Source: Terriglobia bacterium | GTDB taxonomy: Bacteria; Acidobacteriota; Terriglobia; UBA7540 | DNA: 5,340 bases | Direction of reading: 5' to 3' | NCBI GenBank assembly: GCA_022866195.1 | Contig: JALHUF010000417.1 | Coordinates: forward strand, 1-5,340 | Shown: positions 1 to 5,340 of the stretch, piece by piece | Layout of the letters: each line of letters starts with the position of its first letter | Numbering within the stretch: position 1 is the stretch's first letter | The notes under the pieces: generated by a model | What the model saw: the letters and a program-made list of their open reading frames with translations, nothing else | Told to the model about the DNA's origin: nothing | Databases searched by the model: none | Translations under genes and position numbers: made by a program

Positions 1-162
1 ACAGTCCGGGCTGCGATTTCAAACACGTAAACACCACGAGACGAACCGCACATCGTCAGTGCAGTTATCGTAACAAGAGCGTCTGTGGGATGCAACCGCG
101 AACACGGCGAGCCAGCGGTGCCGCAGAATTGAAACTTAGCCACCACTTACCAGAATCCTAAC

Positions 163-191
163 TGGACGCCCTTTTGCGGGGACTCTATAAT
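163..191 (+). promoter_or_regulatory. sigma70-type promoter for the PIG-L deacetylase gene
   Basis: A perfect TATAAT -10 box lies at 186-191, and a TGGACG -35 box (4 of 6 matches to TTGACA) lies at 163-168. They are separated by the optimal 17 bp. Transcription would begin near 198 and give a leader of about 22 nt before the ATG at 220. Spacing, the perfect -10 and the position relative to the gene all agree. No operator-like dyad is visible around it. The call rests on consensus matching only. Confidence 0.7.
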
Positions 192-219
192 CGCTGATGC
201 TCTGCCGATTGAGGGATTC

Positions 220-2304
220 ATGCACAGACAATCGCTCCCTGTGTGTCACCGGACAGGCCAAAGGAGGACAGTGTCAGGTGTTCTGCCGCTGGCCATCGCG
301 CTGCTACTCTCGAGCGTTCGGGCGTGGCCGCAAGCGCCGGCCCAGGCCGTCACGGACAACATCAGCTACAACGTCGGGGAGACGGTGCGGTTGCGAGTGG
401 TCTTTTCCCATCCCGCCTCCGCCGAACACCCGCCCTCCGGCGATGTCGAGACCCCCGTGGATCTCACAGCCGCGATCCGGTATGCAGGGGAGAGCGAACC
501 CCTGCTGCGGGACCTCCCGCTGGCGAGTTCGTTCGTTGCGAGCAAGGCGGATCATTCAGCCGGCTATCGCGAGGTTTGGCAAATCCCCTACGCGGCCAAA
601 ACAGGCCGCTACGAAGTCGACCTCACGGCGCGGCGGGCAAAATCGCCGCAGGTGATTTGGAATCTCCCGCGTGCGGCCGCGTTCACGGTCCACCGGAAAC
701 TGCTCAAGATCGACCGGATTGAGCTCGACAAGACTTTCTACACTTCCGGCGACCCTATCGGCTGCAGAATTGCCCTCACGAATCTGAGCGACCAGCCCCT
801 GCGTGGACTGCGGGTGGAATTCTCCGAGCGGTATTGGCCCTGGATCGCGCAATCTTCCGCGCGCGCCGGGGTCGACGTCGTGACCTTGCAGGAGGCACTT
901 GTCGTTCAGCCGCGTGCGACGGCGGAGTTCGGGAGCGCGCGCGCCGCGCTTGCCAAGGCGGTGAAACAACCCGCAGTCCAGCAGTATGCGGTGGTGGTGT
1001 GGGACCAGGCGCGCCAGAACGTTTACGACATCGCCTTCAGCCCTTTGGTTTTCATTCACCTGCCTGGGGCCGATTCGCCGCAGCCGTATCCGCTGCAATA
1101 CGTCTATCCCGAGCTTGGCGCCGTGGACACATCAAGCTACCGACAGTTCGTTCGGCCGGAATTCAATTCCGCCGCAATCCAGTTTGATCGCAGCCACACA
1201 ATGTTCGCGTCGGGCAGCGAGGCGAGCGTGAAATTCTCGCTGGTGAACCCCACCGATGAGCCGTGGCGCGGGGTCACGGTCGGTGCCAGCCTCCACAGCC
1301 TGGGCAGCGCGGGCTTTGCCAACAACCTGGTAGCGGAGAAGATAGACCTTGCGCCGCGCGCTTCGCCGCTGGAGCAAGAGACCAAGTTCATCCTACCGTC
1401 CGATGGAGGCGGCAACTTCCGCGTTGTAGTTGAGGTGCGCAGTCCGTCCGGGCAACTCCTGGCCTCGAGCAGCCTCGAGCTGGGAGTGAATCCGCTGCCC
1501 AAGTCCATCCTCATCTTCTGCGCGCACGAGGACGATGAGATGGCGCATGCGGGCATTATCCGTGCGGCAGTCGAGAATCACGTACCGCTGCATGTGGTTT
1601 ATTTCACCAGCGGCGACGCCGGCTCGTGCGACCGCTATTACCAGCATTCCTGCGGTCCTGCCGAGGCGCTGAATTTTGGCGCGCTGCGCATGGAGGAGGC
1701 GCGCGCGGCGCTCGGCCATCTAGGCGTCCCACGCGAGAACGTCCACTTCCTCGGGTTGCCGGATGGTGGTTCAGGCGAGATCTGGTACAACCACCTCGAG
1801 CCTTCCGACCCGTACCTCTCCGTTCTGCTCGCGAGTGACCACGCGCCTTACGCGGGCCTCCTGCGCCCGAACCTCCCTTATGCGCGAAAATCCGTGGTCG
1901 AGGCCATCAAGGAAGTCATCCGGAAGTTGCAGCCCGAGGTCGTTTACACCGCGCATCCTCCCAACCCGGGCCACATCGACCACATCATGACTGGCTACCT
2001 GGTAGTGCAGGCGCTGCACGAGTTGCGGCGCGAGGGTGTCATCTCCCCCCGCCTCGAACTGCGCGTGGACCGCGTGTACGACCCCCAAGCGCAACCTCCC
2101 ACGCCATACCATTACGCGCAGAAGGTCTTGCACGTCTCCGGCGAAGTGATGGCCCGCGCGCAGGAAGCCGGATGGTTCTACCAGTCGCAGGGTGGCAACC
2201 GCGCCGAGGGGAATCTGCAAACCTTCAACCAGCTTCCCCGGACGCAAGCCTACCGGCTGATCCTGGACTGGAAAGAGCACGAAGGATGGAACGAGAAAGA
2301 TTGA
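220..2304 (+). CDS. Exported multidomain PIG-L/LmbE-family zinc deacetylase
   Basis: This 694-residue protein is probably a secreted metal-dependent N-deacetylase acting on an N-acetylated sugar or glycoconjugate; the substrate is unknown. Residues 1-43 look like a signal peptide: Arg15-Arg16, then a hydrophobic core at about 18-33, with possible cleavage after Ala35 or Ala43. Residues about 47-160, 161-285 and 315-424 are beta-rich stretches resembling Ig-like or CARDB-like modules, by pattern only. The catalytic domain starts near 428 with AHEDDE (435-440), a variant of the family HPDDE motif. It continues with TSGD (463-466), RMEEA (490-494), GLPDGG (512-517) and HIDH (585-588). By analogy with MshB, His436, Asp439 and His588 should bind zinc and Asp438 should be the general base. 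The chosen ATG has GAGGG at 211-215 and a matching promoter; an in-frame GTG at 271 is an alternative. Most family members are about 220-300 residues, so the long N-terminal part is an added exported module. It appears monocistronic or loosely linked to the next gene, 113 bp downstream. Confidence 0.9.
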   Translation: MHRQSLPVCHRTGQRRTVSGVLPLAIALLLSSVRAWPQAPAQAVTDNISYNVGETVRLRVVFSHPASAEHPPSGDVETPVDLTAAIRYAGESEPLLRDLPLASSFVASKADHSAGYREVWQIPYAAKTGRYEVDLTARRAKSPQVIWNLPRAAAFTVHRKLLKIDRIELDKTFYTSGDPIGCRIALTNLSDQPLRGLRVEFSERYWPWIAQSSARAGVDVVTLQEALVVQPRATAEFGSARAALAKAVKQPAVQQYAVVVWDQARQNVYDIAFSPLVFIHLPGADSPQPYPLQYVYPELGAVDTSSYRQFVRPEFNSAAIQFDRSHTMFASGSEASVKFSLVNPTDEPWRGVTVGASLHSLGSAGFANNLVAEKIDLAPRASPLEQETKFILPSDGGGNFRVVVEVRSPSGQLLASSSLELGVNPLPKSILIFCAHEDDEMAHAGIIRAAVENHVPLHVVYFTSGDAGSCDRYYQHSCGPAEALNFGALRMEEARAALGHLGVPRENVHFLGLPDGGSGEIWYNHLEPSDPYLSVLLASDHAPYAGLLRPNLPYARKSVVEAIKEVIRKLQPEVVYTAHPPNPGHIDHIMTGYLVVQALHELRREGVISPRLELRVDRVYDPQAQPPTPYHYAQKVLHVSGEVMARAQEAGWFYQSQGGNRAEGNLQTFNQLPRTQAYRLILDWKEHEGWNEKD
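261..273 (+). promoter_or_regulatory. Internal Shine-Dalgarno with in-frame GTG (alternative start)
   Basis: AAGGAGG at 261-267 is a much better ribosome-binding sequence than the one before the ATG at 220. It is followed after 3 nt by a GTG at 271-273, which is in frame as codon 18. Starting there would remove the Arg15-Arg16 n-region and leave a signal peptide that begins directly with the hydrophobic core. The short spacing and the loss of positive charge argue against it as the main start. It could cause secondary initiation or be coincidental. Confidence 0.3.
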
Positions 2305-2408
2305 CTCATTGAATCATCGGACCATCGGGTCATTGAATCATGGTCAAGGGAGAGCCGGGATTCGGAACCCCAAATGGCTCGATGGTTCAATGACCCGATG
2401 AGCCCATA
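2299..2408. repeat. Inverted arrays of degenerate 8-bp units forming a long stem-loop
   Basis: The gap between the first two genes is built from 8-bp units of approximate consensus RNYCRATG. On the minus strand, clear units occupy 2307-2314, 2315-2322, 2323-2330 and 2331-2338, with degraded ones at 2299-2306 and 2339-2346. On the plus strand, units occupy 2377-2384, 2385-2392 and 2393-2400, with weaker ones at 2369-2376 and 2401-2408. Because the arrays face each other, 2323-2341 pairs with 2382-2400 over 19 bp with a single G-U wobble. Inside the 40-nt loop a second helix (2352-2356 with 2376-2380) is possible. The left array overlaps the end and stop codon of the deacetylase gene, and the right arm ends 17 nt before the next start codon. 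There is no trailing T tract, so it is not a canonical terminator. It resembles a REP-like or microsatellite-type dispersed element. Confidence 0.75.
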
Positions 2409-2417
2409 GCCAACAGA

Positions 2418-3017
2418 ATGGACCAGACCGATCCTCTCAGCACGGCAGGAACAGAGCCTGAGGCGCTCGGTCGCGCTTCTGACGAGCCGTTTGCCTGTCC
2501 CGCCTGCGGGCAGATGCTGGCGGCTTCCTGCCGCGTCTGCGTCGCCTGCAAGCAACCGATTGACCCGTCGCAGATTGACACCGCCGTTGCCGAATCAGTG
2601 AGGCCCGCGCCAGCGGTCGCGCTTCCCGCACCTGAGCCGGTGCGATTCCCTTGGCTTTTGTTTCTGGCCCTGTTCGGCATCCGGCTGGCCGTGGCGATGG
2701 TTGCCCAAAGGCATTTTGGCCTGCTCAGAACTGAACTGATGCTCGGTGGGTTGGAGTTTGTCTCTGCCATCTGGGTTTTCCAGGATGCGCAGCGAAGACG
2801 TGTCCCCAAGCCGCTGCGCTGGGGATTGGGGTCGCTGTTGCTCTGGCTGCTGTTCTTCCCCTGGTATCTGGCCCGGCGACGGGCGCCTGAGGCGCCCTGC
2901 CCGTCCATCGAGGCAGAAATCAGCCCGGTAACCCGCGTTCTACTTATCATCCTCGTGGTCTTCTTCCTGCTTGGTATAGTCTCTATCATCTTTAAGGGCC
3001 TTCCGGTGACACAGTAG
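2418..3017 (+). CDS. Zinc-ribbon integral membrane protein, function unknown
   Basis: This is a 199-residue protein of no assigned function. Residues 27-44 carry Cys27-x2-Cys30 and Cys41-x2-Cys44, a zinc-ribbon arrangement, with an extra Cys38. A Pro/Ala-rich linker (about 60-76) follows. Next come hydrophobic segments at about 77-96, 107-121 (weaker) and 133-151, and a strongly hydrophobic one at 171-192 near the C-terminus. Between segments, WVFQDAQRRR (119-128) and FFPWYLARRR (146-155) place clusters of arginine next to membrane segments. That suggests cytoplasmic loops and a cytosolic zinc ribbon. The ATG at 2418 is the first usable start, because the same frame has a TGA at 2391 and no start codon between. 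Shine-Dalgarno complementarity is poor, and the start sits just beyond the octamer stem. The gene converges on the acyltransferase gene across 40 bp. The membrane and zinc-ribbon reading is confident; any role (sensing, scaffold, envelope stress) would be a guess. Confidence 0.82.
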   Translation: MDQTDPLSTAGTEPEALGRASDEPFACPACGQMLAASCRVCVACKQPIDPSQIDTAVAESVRPAPAVALPAPEPVRFPWLLFLALFGIRLAVAMVAQRHFGLLRTELMLGGLEFVSAIWVFQDAQRRRVPKPLRWGLGSLLLWLLFFPWYLARRRAPEAPCPSIEAEISPVTRVLLIILVVFFLLGIVSIIFKGLPVTQ

Positions 3018-3057
3018 AAGGCAAAAGGCAGCCGGCCGTAGGCAGAAAGCAGCAGGC
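3016..3057. repeat. Tandem array of six degenerate 7-bp units
   Basis: Six consecutive heptamers fill the convergent gap: 3016-3022, 3023-3029, 3030-3036, 3037-3043, 3044-3050 and 3051-3057. The consensus is close to AGAAGGC; all six end in GC, and five of the six end in GGC. The first unit shares two bases with the TAG stop of the zinc-ribbon gene. The last unit ends flush against the TGA stop of the minus-strand acyltransferase gene (complement of 3058-3060). Phase is kept throughout with substitutions but no insertions or deletions. There is no convincing hairpin with a T run, so it does not look like a bidirectional intrinsic terminator. Confidence 0.7.
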
Positions 3058-4230
3058 TCAGGTGCTCGTGGGTGTGGGCGCGGCGTGGGGCCGGGGCTTA
3101 CCTCTCAGCCATTTCCTCGCTGGTTCTTCCACGAAGCGGAAGACGAGCACCGCCACGACCGTGGTGGTGACCGCGGCTCCGATCAGCCTACCGGGGGTGG
3201 CAAGGGGAACGAAGGAATTCAGGTCACGAGGAGTGGGCGATTGCGGCGTTATCGGGAACAGGAACATGCCAAGGACCATGACGTGGAGCAGATAAAAGGC
3301 ATAACTTGATTCGCCGAGGAGCAGCAGCCATCTGAATTCGAGGAACGAAGTCCAGCGTGGCCGCAGAGCAAGCCCGCAAATGATGGCCGCGAAGGCCGGC
3401 GCGTAAAGGCCCGTGTGCATGACCGGATAGGGTATGAGGTGGCTGAAGGCGGTTGTGACCAGGGCAACGGCGGTGCCACCGAGCACCAGGGGCGTGGCCA
3501 ACTTTGGGTTGGAGTCCTCCCGCACGAGCCAGTATCCGCAGGCCATACCCACTACGAATTCCGGCAAGCGCACCAGCGGGTTGAACTTGAGCGCGTTCAG
3601 CCAGGAGCGATCATTGTAGCTGGCATCCGCGACGATATGGTCCGGCGACAAAACCACGTAGGCGAGCGCGGTGGCGAGGGCCAGCAGCCAGCACGCCAGG
3701 CCGATCGCCGCCAAGCCCTGGTTCGAGATGCGTGAGAAACGCGCCAGCAGTACCGGGAAGAGCACATAGAAAAAGATCTCCACCGAAACTGCCCAGGCCA
3801 CCCCATTCCATCCCAGCGCCGCCTGCGGCACCCAGGCCTGGAGCATCGTCAACACCAGCACGAGCGCGGAAGCTAGGTGCGTCTTGAACCACGCGAGCTC
3901 GGGAACGTTTATCTTCAGCACGGCATAGAAGAAGAATGGCGCCGCCAGCAGCAGCGAGAGGAGGTAGACCGGATAGAGCCGCGCCAGCCGCGCCTTCCAG
4001 AACTGGCGCAAGCTGAAATCCCTACCGGCATATGTGTAGACGAGGATGAATCCCGAAAGAACAAAGAAAAACGTAAGGGCGACATAGCCGACGCTCGCGA
4101 ACTTCTGCAACCATGCCGGGGCGTGTGAGAGCCCCTTCATGACCCCCATATGGAACAGGAACACGTGAAAGGCTGCGAAAAAGCGTGCGGAGGTGAGGGC
4201 TGCCAGTTGTGGTCGGGTGGTGTGAGTCAT
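3058..4230 (-). CDS. Acyltransferase-3 family membrane protein (OafA/YrhL-like)
   Basis: This 390-residue protein is likely an inner-membrane O-acyltransferase that modifies an extracytoplasmic sugar, polysaccharide or lipid; the acceptor is unknown. The N-terminus has the family signature with Arg16 and His27 (R-x10-H, in ARFFAAFHVFLFH), next to the first membrane segment. About ten or eleven hydrophobic segments follow, roughly at 11-30, 46-68, 85-104, 115-133, 145-165, 172-193, 218-236, 243-262, 268-286, 296-325 and 347-367. Other family-typical pieces are ARLARLYPVY (segment 3), SVEIFFYVLFP (segment 5), GESSYAFYLLH (segment 10) and FVEEPARKWL near the C-terminus. The length fits a bare transmembrane acyltransferase domain with no SGNH extension. 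The ATG at 4230 is the first possible start, since a stop lies in frame at 4246-4248; its ribosome-binding site is weak. It lies 59 bp downstream of the galactokinase gene in the same direction, so cotranscription is possible. Confidence 0.9.
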   Translation of the reverse strand: MTHTTRPQLAALTSARFFAAFHVFLFHMGVMKGLSHAPAWLQKFASVGYVALTFFFVLSGFILVYTYAGRDFSLRQFWKARLARLYPVYLLSLLLAAPFFFYAVLKINVPELAWFKTHLASALVLVLTMLQAWVPQAALGWNGVAWAVSVEIFFYVLFPVLLARFSRISNQGLAAIGLACWLLALATALAYVVLSPDHIVADASYNDRSWLNALKFNPLVRLPEFVVGMACGYWLVREDSNPKLATPLVLGGTAVALVTTAFSHLIPYPVMHTGLYAPAFAAIICGLALRPRWTSFLEFRWLLLLGESSYAFYLLHVMVLGMFLFPITPQSPTPRDLNSFVPLATPGRLIGAAVTTTVVAVLVFRFVEEPARKWLRGKPRPHAAPTPTST

Positions 4231-4289
4231 TCCGGCTTTCGTGGTTCATGGCCCGGCGTGGGAACGGAGCGCGCTCTCAGATCGGTGCC

Positions 4290-5340
4290 TTACCCGGCCG
4301 CAAGTGCCCCGGCGGATGCCCGACAGACGTAAATCTCCGCGCGACGCCCGAGGGCATCCTGATAGCCCCGGGGGACGGCCTCAGCAAAGGCCGCGGCGGC
4401 GTCGGCGCGCACCAGATTCACCGTGCATCCCCCAAACCCCGCACCCGTCATGCGTGCGCCCAGCGTCCCGGGCTGCTTCCAGGCGAGCTCTACCAGGACA
4501 TCAAGTTCCTTGGAGCTGACCTCGTAATCCTCGCGCAGGCTTTCGTGCGAGGCGTTCATGAGCTCTCCGAAACGCTCGAGATCCCCCGCTTCCAGAACCT
4601 TAACCGCTTCCAGCACCCGCTGGTTTTCCGTCACCACATGGCGCGCGCGCTTGAGCAAGAGCTCGTTCAGCGCGCTGCGGTGGACTTCCAAGTCCTGGGA
4701 ATCCACTTCGCGCAGGGTTCCGACGGCCAGCCCGGCAGTTCCCAGTTGCGCCACAGCCTGCCGGCACTGCTTCAGCCGGACTTCGTACTCCGACTGGGCC
4801 AGCGCGCGCTTGACGCCGGAGTTGCAGACCACCACTTTCACGTCCCCGCGCAGCGGCACGTGGCGATACGTGAGGTCACGGCAATCGAGGAAGAGCGCGT
4901 GATCCTGCCGGCCGAGCGCGGAGATGAACTGGTCCATAATCCCACAGGGCACGCCGACAAACTCGTTTTCCGCCTTGCGGGAGAGTTTGATCACGTAGAC
5001 GGGATCGAGCTGAAGGCCCATGAGCCGCTGCCAGAAGACGGTGGCAGCGACTTCCACAGCCGCTGAGGAACTCAGTCCCGCCTCGCGCGGCACGTCGCCG
5101 CCGAACACTACGTCAGCTCCAGCGAGCTGGTGGCCATCGTCCTGGAGGAACTTCGACACGCCGCGCAGGTAGTTGCTCCACGGATGGGCAGCATCTTTCT
5201 GGATGTCGTCGAGAGAGAACTCGACCGAGTCCTGAAAGTCGATCGAGTGCGCGCGCACCTTACGGTCGGGGCGTTGCCGACCCGCGAACGCGATGTAACG
5301 GTCGATAGCCGCGGGCAGCACAAAGCCGTCGTTGTAATCG
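4290..5340 (-). CDS. galK: Galactokinase, 5' end beyond the window
   Basis: This GHMP-superfamily sugar kinase phosphorylates galactose with ATP to galactose-1-phosphate, the first committed step of the Leloir pathway, in the cytoplasm. About 350 residues are visible. The frame stays open to the right edge, where it reads DYNDGFVLPAAID, the tail of the galactokinase signature (GRVNLIGEHTDYNDG in known enzymes). About 36 N-terminal residues, including the catalytic Arg of that signature, are therefore off the window, judging from E. coli GalK (382 residues). The ATP-binding GLSSSA motif is encoded at 5061-5078. The GIMDQ motif with the catalytic Asp (codon 4932-4934) is at 4929-4943, and the third GHMP motif MTGAGFGGCTV is at 4419-4451. 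CNSGVKRALAQSEYEVR is typical of galactokinases rather than other GHMP kinases. The GTG at 5321 should not be taken as the start. The gene ends in TAA at 4290-4292, and the acyltransferase gene follows. Confidence 0.95.
   Translation of the reverse strand, partial: DYNDGFVLPAAIDRYIAFAGRQRPDRKVRAHSIDFQDSVEFSLDDIQKDAAHPWSNYLRGVSKFLQDDGHQLAGADVVFGGDVPREAGLSSSAAVEVAATVFWQRLMGLQLDPVYVIKLSRKAENEFVGVPCGIMDQFISALGRQDHALFLDCRDLTYRHVPLRGDVKVVVCNSGVKRALAQSEYEVRLKQCRQAVAQLGTAGLAVGTLREVDSQDLEVHRSALNELLLKRARHVVTENQRVLEAVKVLEAGDLERFGELMNASHESLREDYEVSSKELDVLVELAWKQPGTLGARMTGAGFGGCTVNLVRADAAAAFAEAVPRGYQDALGRRAEIYVCRASAGALAAG

Noticed and set aside
129..156. A second possible promoter: TTGAAA, 16 bp, CAGAAT
   Set aside because: The -10 matches only 4 of 6 and the promoter at 163-191 is clearly better and closer to the gene.
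1..162. Possible end of an upstream gene or an RNA gene at the left edge
   Set aside because: I found no convincing coding frame, tRNA-like fold or conserved RNA motif there.
262..280. Twin-arginine (Tat) signal in the deacetylase N-terminus (QRRTVSG)
   Set aside because: The two arginines are present but the following residues do not match the hydrophobic part of the Tat consensus, so an ordinary Sec signal is more likely.
556..1098. Minus-strand open frame of 180 codons opposite the deacetylase gene
   Set aside because: It is Arg/Gly/Pro-rich shadow sequence with no family motif, inside a well-supported gene on the other strand.
2299..2408. Octamer array considered as a CRISPR array or rho-independent terminator
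   Set aside because: Units are 8 bp and contiguous with no spacers, so it is not CRISPR. No T run follows the stem on either strand, so it is not a canonical terminator.
4267..4276. Perfect palindrome GAGCGCGCTC between galK and the acyltransferase gene
   Set aside because: It is short with no loop and no T tract, and such palindromes are expected by chance at this GC content.
4209..5066. Long plus-strand open frame of 285 codons opposite galK
   Set aside because: It lies antisense to clear galactokinase motifs, has no recognisable domain, and its composition is that of a high-GC shadow frame.

Overview
This window is a stretch of high-GC bacterial chromosome with four protein-coding genes, two convergent pairs of them, and two short-period degenerate repeat arrays in the gaps around the small second gene. 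The gene types (a large exported PIG-L deacetylase, a small zinc-ribbon membrane protein, an acyltransferase-3 protein and a galactokinase) together with octamer and heptamer intergenic arrays suggest a soil-type Acidobacteriota genome. That assignment is inference from general style and I hold it only moderately.

Layout, left to right. Bases 1-162 hold no gene that I can support. A strong sigma70-type promoter (163-191) drives a 694-residue secreted protein (220-2304, +) that has a signal peptide, roughly three beta-sandwich-like modules and a C-terminal PIG-L/LmbE zinc deacetylase domain. The gap after it (about 2299-2408) is two inverted arrays of degenerate 8-bp units that can fold into a long stem. 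A 199-residue zinc-ribbon membrane protein follows (2418-3017, +). The 40-bp convergent gap (3018-3057) is filled by a tandem array of degenerate 7-bp units that begins inside one stop codon and ends flush against the other.

On the minus strand, a galactokinase whose 5' end lies beyond the right edge (4290-5340, partial) precedes an integral-membrane acyltransferase-3 protein (3058-4230). They lie in the same direction with a 59-bp gap and could be cotranscribed. GalK phosphorylates galactose in the Leloir pathway. The acyltransferase probably transfers an acyl group to a sugar or envelope lipid, but its substrate cannot be read from the sequence. A shared carbohydrate or envelope theme (deacetylation, acylation, galactose) is possible but not demonstrated.

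I see no tRNA, rRNA, CRISPR array, transposase or phage gene. The least ordinary features are the two repeat arrays bracketing the zinc-ribbon gene. No complete new defence or metabolic system is evident.
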